A stretch of DNA of 64,000 nt from JAUIBE01 sp035267185 (GTDB taxonomy: Bacteria > Pseudomonadota > Gammaproteobacteria > Xanthomonadales > SZUA-36): NCBI GenBank assembly GCA_035267185.1, contig DATFLY010000077.1, positions 1 through 64,000 on the forward strand, written 5' to 3'. Positions 17,154 to 25,655 of the stretch are shown piece after piece. How positions within the stretch are numbered: the stretch's first letter is position 1; each line of letters opens with the position of its first letter. The notes beneath the pieces are model-generated. The model made no database searches. It was not told where the DNA came from and worked only from the letters and a program-made list of their open reading frames with translations. The translations under genes and the position numbers were made by a program.

Positions 17154-18941
17154 CTAGTCGCCGGTTCGCTGATAGCGAATTTCCCCGCCGATGATCGTGA
17201 TATCGGCCTTGGTTTGAGGGATCTGCCGGGCAGGCACTGTCATGATGTCCTGCGAAATCACAACCATATCTGCCAGCTTGCCGGGTGTCAGCGAACCTTT
17301 GTAATCTTCCTCAAATGCGGCAAAGGCGTTATTGATGGTGTAGCTCTCGAGCGCTTCCTGGCGTGTCATGGCCATTGCCGGAGTCAGTTGCTGGTTGTTG
17401 TTCATCAGGCGACCGACGCTGGAGAATAAAGAAGCGAAAGGATCGATCGATTCCACAGGCACATCAGTGCCATTGTTGATCACCGCACCCGAGTCGATCA
17501 GGTTGCGCCATACGTAGGAGGTTCTGTCCGTGCGTTCCTGTCCCAGCCGGGTTGGCAGCCACGGACCGTCCGAGGTCGCATGAACCCCCTGCATTGAGGC
17601 GATCACTCCGAGCTCTGCAAAGCGCGGGACATCCATCGGGTCTAGATGCTGAGCATGTTCAATCCGCCAGCGCAGGTCGCTGCCATCGACGTCATGATGA
17701 ACAAATGCACGCTGATAGATGTCGAGCGTTTCGCGGTTGGCCCGGGTTCCGATGGCATGGGTGTTGAGCTGATAGCCGTGCTTGATGGCAATATCGGCAG
17801 TTGTCTCAATCATTTCTACCGGTTCCAGAACCAGCCCCGATGTGGACGGCAGATCAGTATAAGGTTCCAGCAACCAGGCGCCATGGACACCCAGAGCACC
17901 ATCGATCTGGCGTTTGATTGACCTGACCGTCAGGAAATCATTGTCCTCGTAAGTCATGAAATAATCGGGCAGGCGTTGATCCAGTTCCTCGTTGGTCTGG
18001 AAGCGCACCATGACGTAAAGCCGGACAGGAAGGGCGCCCTCGTCTTCCAGTTCACGCAGGAAATCGATGTTTTCAAACGAAGTGCCAGCATCCTGGAACG
18101 AAGTTATCCCATGGGCCAGTGCTTCCTGGCCAGCCAACATTACCTGTTCGCGCCTTTCGGCAACCTGCAGTGCTGGATCACGTTGCTCTGCCCATTCTGT
18201 TCGTGCAGCTGCGACAGGTCTCTGGGCAGTTTCCCGAAGCAATCCTGTCGCCTTTCCGTTCTGGTCCCTTACGATGGTTCCCCCATCGGGATTCTCGGTC
18301 AGGTCACCGAATCCGGCAGCAGCCAGCGCAGCATCATTGGCAATGGCGGCATGACCACTGGCATGCGACAGTAGAACCGGGTTGTTGGGCGCGGCCTGGT
18401 TGAGTGCGTCGTTGCGCGGAACACCCTCCACTGCGTTTTCAGGCACCTGCAACCATTTGTCCTGGTGCCACCCGAACCCACTGATCCAGGCACCCTCGGG
18501 AGCATTGCGGGCAGCGCCTGCGACCATGTTGACGATTTCGTCCCATGTAGTGGTGTCGGCCAATTCCAGGTTCTGCATGGTAGCGCCCAAACTGAGGAAA
18601 TGGCCATGGCCTTCAATCAGCCCCGGAATGACAGTGCGGCCTTCCAGCTCGATCACCTCGGTGTCACGACCTATAAAAGCTTCAATTTCCTCGTTGCTGC
18701 CAACAGCGGTAATCAGGTGTCCGTTGATCGCGATGGCTTCACCCTCTTCGACTGCCGGGTCAACGGTAATGACTTTACCGCCACGTAGTACCATCGTGGC
18801 GTTACCATCAGAAGAGCCCGCGTTGCTGGCCTGGTCTCCGTCTGCCGTATCAGAATCCGGGTTGCAGCCACTCAGCAGCGTCAGGGCAAGGATGAGATAC
18901 AGGGGAAGGGTTGCTGTCCTAAATCGTGGTTTTTGGGCCAT
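17154..18941 (-). CDS. Lipoprotein amidohydrolase (YtcJ-like, Amidohydrolase_3)
   Basis: A 595-residue metal-dependent hydrolase. I placed the start at 18941 (MAQKPRFRTATL) because it begins a lipoprotein signal with lipobox LLSGC; the upstream part of the open frame has no such features. The fold starts with GGKVITVD, then GLIEGHGHFLSLG carrying the first metal histidines (GHGH), GWISGFGWHQDKW-like residues, HASGHA, NTHAIG, IEHAQH and NNGTDVPVE with the final aspartate. This order matches the YtcJ branch of the amidohydrolase superfamily. The substrate is unknown. Lipid anchoring suggests action in the periplasm. Confidence 0.9.
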   Translation of the reverse strand: MAQKPRFRTATLPLYLILALTLLSGCNPDSDTADGDQASNAGSSDGNATMVLRGGKVITVDPAVEEGEAIAINGHLITAVGSNEEIEAFIGRDTEVIELEGRTVIPGLIEGHGHFLSLGATMQNLELADTTTWDEIVNMVAGAARNAPEGAWISGFGWHQDKWLQVPENAVEGVPRNDALNQAAPNNPVLLSHASGHAAIANDAALAAAGFGDLTENPDGGTIVRDQNGKATGLLRETAQRPVAAARTEWAEQRDPALQVAERREQVMLAGQEALAHGITSFQDAGTSFENIDFLRELEDEGALPVRLYVMVRFQTNEELDQRLPDYFMTYEDNDFLTVRSIKRQIDGALGVHGAWLLEPYTDLPSTSGLVLEPVEMIETTADIAIKHGYQLNTHAIGTRANRETLDIYQRAFVHHDVDGSDLRWRIEHAQHLDPMDVPRFAELGVIASMQGVHATSDGPWLPTRLGQERTDRTSYVWRNLIDSGAVINNGTDVPVESIDPFASLFSSVGRLMNNNQQLTPAMAMTRQEALESYTINNAFAAFEEDYKGSLTPGKLADMVVISQDIMTVPARQIPQTKADITIIGGEIRYQRTGD

Positions 18942-19036
18942 CGGGTTTTCGCTTGGTAAATTGAGAGTGGCAGATAGTATGCTTGGCCCCCGGAAAACTA
19001 CAAGCGCGGGATCAACACCAGCCATCGGGTAAAAAT

Positions 19037-19471
19037 ATGAAAGACGAATCGAAAGATCCGAAAGAGTATTCCAAAGAGCCCGTTTCACGGACCGAACTGG
19101 CACGTGAAGTTGCGGTGCTGCAGCTGAAGCTGGTTGCCGATGGCTTGAGGGATGCGGCATTGATCCCGGTCTCGTTGTTTGCTGCGATTATTGGATTGAT
19201 ACGTGGTGGTGACGAGCCAGACCGCGAGTTCCGCCAGGTTTTGGAGCTGGGCATCCAGACCGAACGCTGGATCAACCTGTTTGGTTATCACAAGCCGCGG
19301 TCAGAATCTCCTGCAGCTTCAATGGACACCGTGATCGACAAGGTCGAAGAAGTACTGAGGGAGCAGTTCGAGAAAGGCAGCGCAACCCAGGAGGCGAAAG
19401 ACGCAATCGAAAACGCGCTGGAATCATTTAATGAGTCGCCGGATACAAAAAAGGGATCAGTTAAGAAATAG
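19037..19471 (+). CDS. Small unknown protein with one hydrophobic segment
   Basis: A 144-residue protein. It has a charged N-terminus, then a helix rich in Leu/Ala (REVAVLQLKLVADGLRDAAL), a hydrophobic stretch (IPVSLFAAIIGLIRGG), and an acidic helical C-terminus rich in Lys/Glu. I do not recognise a family. The start at 19037 was chosen over an upstream in-frame ATG because that one lies inside the amidohydrolase leader. Its stop overlaps the 3' end of the CHAT gene by 15 bases, tail to tail. Its membership in the VWA/stator locus is uncertain. Confidence 0.65.
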   Translation: MKDESKDPKEYSKEPVSRTELAREVAVLQLKLVADGLRDAALIPVSLFAAIIGLIRGGDEPDREFRQVLELGIQTERWINLFGYHKPRSESPAASMDTVIDKVEEVLREQFEKGSATQEAKDAIENALESFNESPDTKKGSVKK

Positions 19472-22405
19472 CTGAAAGCCTGCCCACGACTGTGGTTGCC
19501 GGAAGGACAACGCATCACGTTTGGTTTCCACCAGGGCAACGATAATGTTTTGTTCCTCGGCCAGGCGATCATAAAAATCTGCGACAAAACTTTCCCGTAC
19601 CGATGGCTCAAGGGGCCACAGGCTGGAAATGACGGCATCAGCTCCGGCGTCCAGGATGGCGGAGATCAGTCCCAATCGGTTTTCCAGTGATGTGCCTGTG
19701 CCAATGAATTCTGTGCGACTCAGAAATACAAGCCTGGCCCTGTTGGGCAGGGCAGCCAGTTCTTCCGCATCCAGGCGTTGGCGACCTTCTCCACGTGTTG
19801 GTTCCGAAAGAAAAAGACCGGAGCTGCGGGATGTGGAGAGATCAACAATGGCGGGCACCGAGAGGTGGATCAGCCCGGCCAGGCCATAACGCTGATCCTG
19901 GAATTCATCAGCCAGCAACGACACGCCCTGGATGGCGTGCAGACCAGGCCCCACGAACTGGTCACTCACCGCTCTGACCTCGGCCGAGACATCAAGCCTG
20001 CTTGCAAACTCCCCGGTCCAGTCCTGTGGGTCACCAGCCAGGAATACAGCATCAGGCTGCTCAAATGGTTGCGATATTGCCATTGGACGCTTTGCAGGAA
20101 AGTCATCAAGATGGATGACCTGGTGATCAGCGACCAGTGGCGTTTCATTAACGGAAAGTGCGTCAAACGGAATGCCAAGAAGGGCGCCATGACTGACCAG
20201 CAGAATCGTATCTTCCAGGTCACTTGCTATGGGATTGACCAGTAACGAGCCAAGTTCCCGGCCGAGGTTGCTGAATGCAGTCCATGAACCGGTCTGAATT
20301 GCCTCGCGTAACTCGCGAATGAGCCGATTGATGCGGTCGCTTCCTGGAATCGCAACACGTCGGACCTGGTTGCGGTTTGCCACCCAGGCATACGCGTTCT
20401 GCGTTCCGAAGAAATAGCTCACAACGACCGCGTCCTGTGCCAGTCCCCTTACGAACGAACGGATTTCACCCGCATCAAATCCAGCCATTCCTTCGCTTCT
20501 GCCGCGTTCAAACAAACGCGCTTTTGCCAGCGCCAGTAACGAAACCCATGCACCAGCTTCAGAATCCATTCTCTCCATGCTAATCGCGAGCTCAAGATAG
20601 TGCGTGACAAATTGATTTCGCCAGTGCCAGTACCAGGCGCCCAATGGCGTATATCCTGCCAGGACCAGTTCATCAAGCTGCCTGTCCATAACCTGGTAAG
20701 CACGGGTCACCTGGCCGCTTCTTGCAAGCCATTGTGAGAAAAACAGTGTGGCGTGAGTGATCTGCCAAGGCGTGCCGCTTTCCTGGATCAGGTCGAATTC
20801 TCTTGTCACGGTGCCAACATCACATCGTCCTTCCCGAGTACCAGACTGCGAACACAGCCCAAGCCGGGAGAGAATCCGTATCACTTCAAGACGGCTGTTG
20901 GATGCCTGCTGAAAAGATTGCTCGAATCGTTCTCCCGTGCGGGTGGAAGTTTGGCCATTTCGCTGAACGGAATCGAGAGCACGCTGGTAAGCAAGTTGCG
21001 CTGAATCTGCAGGTGTGCTGACAAAACGGGACTGGGCATCTCGAATTTCCTGCAGATCGTCCCAGTTTCCCTGATCACGATGAATCGCGGCAATCTGGTC
21101 AAGCGCGGTGGCAATGTCAAGCACGCCACTGGGGCGTCTGAAGCCGCCCGACTGGGGTTGCAGAACAGCACGGGTCAGGTGGATCAGCGCCTGGTCATTC
21201 CGGCCAGCTGCGGTCAGCGCATGCCCCACGGCGAGTTCGGCCTCCAGTCGCGTCAGGCTGCTTTGTTCAAGCTCGACTGCACGCGACAACACGGAGATGG
21301 CCTCGGTAAACCGGAAACTCTCGATCAGCAACCGTCCCTGTCTTAACAGGTTGATTGCCAGTTCCTGGTCTTCTCCTTCCTGGGCCAGGTGTGTTTCGAT
21401 GTCCTGGAGGACATCACCGCTGGCATCCAGGTTTCCCGCCTGTGAATGGATGTCCACCATGTGCTCGCGGATTTCTGAGGCAAGGTCATCGGCTTCAATC
21501 CGGGTTGCAATGTCAAGGGCAGCATTGAAGCGCTGCATGGCCTGTCGGTGCATTCCCTGGTCCAGCAAATCCACGCCACTGGCTTCCAATGCCAGGGCTA
21601 CTTCAAGGTCGTACCCAAGAGACCTTGCCGATTCAATGGTATCAATCAGTGCCTGCTGCAGACCGGATGTGAGCGGGTCAGCACCACCGGTGTTTATTCG
21701 TCCGCCAATCATTGCGCTGCTGCGCATTTTCCGCGCTGCAAAAGCGATTTCCGGGTAACGCGAAATTCGCGGTTCGCTGAGCAGTTCATCCGCCCAGTCC
21801 AGCGCTGTTGGAAAGTCCCGCATGCGGTGGAGCACCAGGTGTGCTGCGAAAGTGCGGCTCCACAGCCGCAATTCCTCCCTGCCGATGCCTTCGAACATAT
21901 TGGAGGCCCGCAGCAGCGTCTGAACCCTGACAGACCAGTCTGGTGTATTTCCGTCGGGCAGAATCTCAAGTCCGTCGGACAGCAGCTTGTAAGCACTCGC
22001 AATCCCGACGCTACGATCATCCCGGATATTCAGACGGGTCAGCCCAAGCTCGAATCCGGTTCTGTTGGTGGTTTGCGTTGCATCGACCTCGATGTTGACC
22101 TGGCGGGGAATGTCACTGACGGCCACAAACTGGAATACCGGCAGCATCTGGGCCTCAGGCAGTCCTGACTCAAGCGCCATGTCTCCGAGTTCAGCCGAGA
22201 GGCGGGCAACAAACCGGGCTTCGAAGGCGCTGATCTTCACCACCACTGCTTCGCCAGCCTGCTGCTGAACGAAGTATTCCTTGCTGGCAACCACTGGTGG
22301 CGCCTGCTCTGAACCGTTGTCCTGGCTAAATGCCGCAGCGCTGACAACGAACAGCGTCAGAGGGACAATCAGGTTCGGGAGCAATATCGAGCGGCCTGGC
22401 TTCAA
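19457..22405 (-). CDS. Secreted TPR - CHAT domain protein (probable pseudoprotease)
   Basis: A 982-residue protein with a signal peptide (about 1-28, ending near AAFSQ). Residues about 130-560 are helical tetratricopeptide-type repeats (for example TALDQIAAIHRDQGNWDDL). The last 350 residues form a CHAT (caspase-like) domain: LVSHGALLGIPFDAL, LIHLSVPA with the expected catalytic His847, and DAGADAVISSLWPLE. In active CHAT proteases a cysteine follows the strand before the last motif (LSACxT type). Here the segment is VFLSRTEFIG, with no cysteine, so it is probably inactive or uses another residue. A periplasmic CHAT protein is unusual. It is divergent from the VWA operon, 174 bases away, so a shared control region is likely. 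Confidence 0.83.
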   Translation of the reverse strand: MKPGRSILLPNLIVPLTLFVVSAAAFSQDNGSEQAPPVVASKEYFVQQQAGEAVVVKISAFEARFVARLSAELGDMALESGLPEAQMLPVFQFVAVSDIPRQVNIEVDATQTTNRTGFELGLTRLNIRDDRSVGIASAYKLLSDGLEILPDGNTPDWSVRVQTLLRASNMFEGIGREELRLWSRTFAAHLVLHRMRDFPTALDWADELLSEPRISRYPEIAFAARKMRSSAMIGGRINTGGADPLTSGLQQALIDTIESARSLGYDLEVALALEASGVDLLDQGMHRQAMQRFNAALDIATRIEADDLASEIREHMVDIHSQAGNLDASGDVLQDIETHLAQEGEDQELAINLLRQGRLLIESFRFTEAISVLSRAVELEQSSLTRLEAELAVGHALTAAGRNDQALIHLTRAVLQPQSGGFRRPSGVLDIATALDQIAAIHRDQGNWDDLQEIRDAQSRFVSTPADSAQLAYQRALDSVQRNGQTSTRTGERFEQSFQQASNSRLEVIRILSRLGLCSQSGTREGRCDVGTVTREFDLIQESGTPWQITHATLFFSQWLARSGQVTRAYQVMDRQLDELVLAGYTPLGAWYWHWRNQFVTHYLELAISMERMDSEAGAWVSLLALAKARLFERGRSEGMAGFDAGEIRSFVRGLAQDAVVVSYFFGTQNAYAWVANRNQVRRVAIPGSDRINRLIRELREAIQTGSWTAFSNLGRELGSLLVNPIASDLEDTILLVSHGALLGIPFDALSVNETPLVADHQVIHLDDFPAKRPMAISQPFEQPDAVFLAGDPQDWTGEFASRLDVSAEVRAVSDQFVGPGLHAIQGVSLLADEFQDQRYGLAGLIHLSVPAIVDLSTSRSSGLFLSEPTRGEGRQRLDAEELAALPNRARLVFLSRTEFIGTGTSLENRLGLISAILDAGADAVISSLWPLEPSVRESFVADFYDRLAEEQNIIVALVETKRDALSFRQPQSWAGFQLFLN

Positions 22406-22579
22406 CTGAACATCCCCGATTTGAACCGGGGGCCTCTTAAGTGGTCTGTGAGTTCGTTGCGCAAGATTAATCCTACGTCAGGTCGCTGTCGACCACATGG
22501 TACAAGGCGTTGATTAATCTGTACCCTGAGTCCGGTGTTTTGTGCCCACTGGCAGTTAATCGAGTAAAGTTCAAATGTC
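22406..22579. promoter_or_regulatory. Divergent control region, CHAT gene / VWA-stator operon
   Basis: This 174-base gap between divergent start codons must hold promoters for both transcripts. I could not assign a -35/-10 pair with confidence. Confidence 0.5.
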
Positions 22580-23503
22580 ATGAGAATTCCGGAACGCGAC
22601 ACCGCCGTATTCAGTACATCGGCCATAGACCTGTTCGCTTCTGCACTGGGTGCTTTTATTCTCCTCGTGATGCTGCTTTTTCCCTATTACCAAAACGCTG
22701 GAACCAATGAGGCATTCGCCCAGACAGAAGCAATCATGGAGCAGCGCCGACTGGCTGCGGGCAAAGTCGAAGATATGATGTCCACGGCTGACGAATTACA
22801 AAGCGAGCTTGAAAGGCTTGAGCTGGCCAACCAGGGCATGCGCAGCAGCATTTCGCAAAAGAGACAGCAGCTGTCCGGCCTGGAGAAACAGGTTGCCAAT
22901 ATTCCTGTACCAGTACCGTCGCCTGAAGTGGTGCCGGACCCGGAACCGGTGGCGATTGATTACGGCGTAGAATTTTCCATTCTCGGACTGGCAACCGAGG
23001 CGCATTCTTTTGTCATCCTGATCGATATGTCAGGCAGCATGATCAATTACGCGGACCTGATGATCAGTTCAGTCAAGGAGCTGCTTGCTCCGCTGAATGA
23101 ACGCAATGAGTTCGCAATTATTGGCTACCAGGGTAATCCCGAGCATGTTTTATGGCGCTTTCCGGCCAGCACTTCACTTCTGCAGGCAACACCGGAAAAC
23201 CTGAAAGAGGCCCGGATATTTACCGAGAATCTTTCCAGGCGGTTCTTTGGCTCCACACCGACTTATTTTGCGCTTCAGGCGGCACTGGAGTACCCGGCAA
23301 ATTCGATTATTCTGCTCAGTGATGGCGAGCCCAACTCACCGCCTGGTTTCATCATCGAGAAGATTTCTTCGCTCAACCAGTTCAGGCAGACTGAAATTCA
23401 CAGCGTTGCAATTGGCGACTACACTCACAACCGCAGCCTGGTGCTGTTTCTGCAGTCACTTTCCAGGCTGAACAACGGCGATTTTGTGGGTGTATCCAGA
23501 TGA
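22580..23503 (+). CDS. VWA-domain protein with MotB/ExbD-like transmembrane anchor (VWA-1)
   Basis: A 307-residue protein. The N-terminus (about 15 residues) is cytoplasmic. A single TM follows (about 18-38) that begins AIDLFASALGAFILL, with Asp17 at its cytoplasmic entrance, as in MotB, TolR/ExbD and ZorB, where such an aspartate carries the proton. Then come a coiled coil (about 50-107), a Pro-rich linker, and a periplasmic von Willebrand A domain (about 135-305). The MIDAS is intact: ILIDMSGSM (Asp149, Ser151, Ser153), a later Thr in FGSTPT, and LLSDGEP. It is the first gene of the plus-strand operon. Its stop overlaps the next start (ATGA). I infer it is one half of the rotor-like B subunit of the channel encoded at 24897. 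Confidence 0.85.
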   Translation: MRIPERDTAVFSTSAIDLFASALGAFILLVMLLFPYYQNAGTNEAFAQTEAIMEQRRLAAGKVEDMMSTADELQSELERLELANQGMRSSISQKRQQLSGLEKQVANIPVPVPSPEVVPDPEPVAIDYGVEFSILGLATEAHSFVILIDMSGSMINYADLMISSVKELLAPLNERNEFAIIGYQGNPEHVLWRFPASTSLLQATPENLKEARIFTENLSRRFFGSTPTYFALQAALEYPANSIILLSDGEPNSPPGFIIEKISSLNQFRQTEIHSVAIGDYTHNRSLVLFLQSLSRLNNGDFVGVSR

Positions 23504-24435
23504 GAACCCGGATCCGTTCTTTTGGTGTTTTCTCTCTTTCGGCCATCGATCTGTTCGCCTCTGCCATGGGCGCGTTCATAATCATCAGCCTGATTCTGAT
23601 GCCTGATTACCAGAAAGAAGTTCGGCTGGAAGGCCATTTCAACTACATTGAGCAACTGGCTCGCGAGGCTGAAGCGCGGCTGGACGAAAGTGAGCAGGGC
23701 ATGCAGGACCGATTGGAAGCGCTGCGTTCTGCTCAGACTCTGCATCAGCAGATGGTTGCTGAGCAGGAAATCATCACCAGCGAAGTGGCCACGCTGCAGG
23801 CTCGCCTGGCCAACGCACAACAGCCACCACCGCCTCAATCTGAAGCGGAGCCCGTGCCGGAACCGGTGAATTCGAACCAGGTGACGTTTCGGTTTCTCGG
23901 GCTTAAAACGGAAAAGACAAAGTTTCTGCTGATGGTTGATATGAATGGCTACCTGGGGCAATACGAAACCCTGATGGAGCAAACGGTCAAACGTGCACTG
24001 GACTCCCTGCAACCCGGTTTTGAATTCGGCGTGATGGCTTTTCAGCAAGTGGATTCAGGACCACGGTTCATGTACTGGCCGTCTGATGGTGAGCTGATGC
24101 CCGTAAACAGCGCCAACCGGTCGCAGGCAATCAGGTTTGTGCAGGATTTATCCGGCCAGTATGCAGGGTCTTCGTCGCTTTCGGCAGCATTTGAAGAGGT
24201 TTTTCAAAGCGAAGCTGAAGCCATGATCCTGTTCAGTGACGGTTTGCCAAATCCGAATTTTAACAAGGACCTGCCTCCGGCAGCCCTGGTGCGTGATATC
24301 ACGCTCAGCAATACCGGTAACAAGGAGATCCACGCGGTGATGCTTGGCGATTACTTTAAATATCGTGGCACCGTGGAGTTCATGGAGTCGCTTGCACGTG
24401 CAAATGCAGGCGGTTTCCTGGCGCTGGCGCAGTAG
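23500..24435 (+). CDS. VWA-like paralogue with same anchor, degenerate MIDAS (VWA-2)
   Basis: A 311-residue paralogue of the preceding protein with the same plan. The TM again begins SAIDLFASAMGAFIII with Asp17. A long coiled coil (about 45-107), a Pro-rich linker and a VWA fold (about 128-309) follow. The metal site is altered: DMNGY replaces DxSxS at Asp147-Tyr151, although LFSDGLP keeps the later aspartate. It therefore probably lacks metal-dependent ligand binding and is likely to pair with VWA-1 as a heterodimer, just as 5:2 stators carry two B subunits. The ATGA overlap with the upstream gene indicates coupled translation in about equal amounts. Confidence 0.83.
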   Translation: MRTRIRSFGVFSLSAIDLFASAMGAFIIISLILMPDYQKEVRLEGHFNYIEQLAREAEARLDESEQGMQDRLEALRSAQTLHQQMVAEQEIITSEVATLQARLANAQQPPPPQSEAEPVPEPVNSNQVTFRFLGLKTEKTKFLLMVDMNGYLGQYETLMEQTVKRALDSLQPGFEFGVMAFQQVDSGPRFMYWPSDGELMPVNSANRSQAIRFVQDLSGQYAGSSSLSAAFEEVFQSEAEAMILFSDGLPNPNFNKDLPPAALVRDITLSNTGNKEIHAVMLGDYFKYRGTVEFMESLARANAGGFLALAQ

Positions 24436-24451
24436 TGATGGGTAACTGATC

Positions 24452-24841
24452 ATGCATCGTTTTCTGAAATTTCAGCCGTTTGGAAATACCCGTGTGGGTT
24501 TGCGTGCCGACGGCTCGATCTGGTTGATTGCAAATCACGAAGAATCGTTTGAAGTTTGTCGCAGCAGTGACTGGCTGAAAGTTTTGCGTCTGCGCCTTTG
24601 TGACGGAGATCGGGTTCGTATCCAGGGCAATGAAGAAAAGCTGCTTCATCTTTGCGGCTTGGTGGGTGTTGTACAACCGGCATTGCTGAGCGTAACCGGC
24701 AAAGATGCTGCCCTGAGCAGCAACATTCCGGACATCAAATCACCCAGACCGCTTTCTGCTCCGGCAGAAGTAATAGACAATGCGCGGCGCGACCCTGGTA
24801 CCGGCCAGGTCGGGCCTGGCAGGTTTTCGGAATCAACATGA
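24452..24841 (+). CDS. Small unknown protein in VWA-stator operon
   Basis: A 129-residue protein with no signal peptide or TM. The first 85 residues look like a compact beta-rich domain (RVGLRADGSIWLIANHEESF, then LRLCDGDRVRIQGNEEKLLH); the C-terminal 45 residues are Pro/Ser/Ala rich and probably disordered. I do not recognise it. Its position between the VWA pair and the channel gene suggests a cytoplasmic accessory factor. The start follows the upstream stop by 16 bases. Confidence 0.7.
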   Translation: MHRFLKFQPFGNTRVGLRADGSIWLIANHEESFEVCRSSDWLKVLRLRLCDGDRVRIQGNEEKLLHLCGLVGVVQPALLSVTGKDAALSSNIPDIKSPRPLSAPAEVIDNARRDPGTGQVGPGRFSEST

Positions 24842-24896
24842 GCTGTTACCTGGTGACCACTGCTAAAGCCCGGCATCCAGCTTCAAAGGAACAATA

Positions 24897-25655
24897 ATGA
24901 ACATTGCGACCCGCACAATCACGTTATTTGTCAGCCTGGCTTCAGCCGTGGTCCTGATTGCCTTTCTTGCAAGGGTCTTGCCTGAGAGCGCTGCTTCCGT
25001 GGTGCTGGATATTAATCGTTTCACCTGGCCATTCACCGTGCAGAACGCCCTTTGGCTGGCCTTTTTTGCAGGGCTTGGTGAAATGGCCATCCGCTGGCAG
25101 GGCGGGCGCATTGAAGAGCGCCAGTTTGAACGGGATTACCTGCCCGCCGATGACGAGACCGTGTTGCGCCCGGGTGATGATCTGACACCGATTTACCGCA
25201 AGGTCAGGGCCAGCAAGTACCGTTCAGTGTGTTTTCTGCCACGCCTGATAGAACGATGTGTGCTGAACTTCAATCTCAGTCGTTCCGTTGACCAGACCAA
25301 TGCCCTGTTAAATTCCAGTCTTGAGTTGTTTCTTCATGAACTTGACCTGCGATACAACATCATTCGGTACATCACCTGGTTCATACCCTCTCTGGGATTC
25401 ATCGGAACCGTCATCGGTATCATGCTGGCGCTTAACTATGCCGGGGATCGCGGAAACGTCCAGAGCCCGGAGATGCTTTACGAAGTGACCCAGCGCCTGG
25501 GTGTTGCCTTCAGTACGACCCTGCTGGCGCTGATCATGGCTGCGGTCCTGGTGTTTATGCAAAACCTGATCCAGAGTCGCGAAGAGAAGACGCTCAACAA
25601 GGCGGGGCAATATTGCCTGGATAATCTGATCAACCGCCTTTATACCGGCAAGTGA
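24897..25655 (+). CDS. MotA/TolQ/ExbB-type proton channel protein
   Basis: A 252-residue membrane protein with four hydrophobic segments: about 8-28, 48-64, 158-180 and 203-224. The last two carry the family signature: WFIPSLGFIGTVIGIMLAL (164-176 is the LGxxGTVxG motif) and GVAFSTTLLALIMAAVLVF. A cytoplasmic loop of about 90 residues separates TM2 and TM3, the MotA/ExbB arrangement. In homologues five such subunits surround two B subunits and use ion flow to drive movement. Here the B role is most simply filled by the two upstream VWA proteins with membrane aspartates. An AAGGA site precedes the ATG, and the TGA overlaps the next GTG start. Confidence 0.88.
   Translation: MNIATRTITLFVSLASAVVLIAFLARVLPESAASVVLDINRFTWPFTVQNALWLAFFAGLGEMAIRWQGGRIEERQFERDYLPADDETVLRPGDDLTPIYRKVRASKYRSVCFLPRLIERCVLNFNLSRSVDQTNALLNSSLELFLHELDLRYNIIRYITWFIPSLGFIGTVIGIMLALNYAGDRGNVQSPEMLYEVTQRLGVAFSTTLLALIMAAVLVFMQNLIQSREEKTLNKAGQYCLDNLINRLYTGK

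Noticed and set aside
22580..25655. Classical Zorya defence system
   Set aside because: No ZorC/ZorD/ZorE-like nuclease or helicase is present, and the B subunits have VWA rather than OmpA domains.
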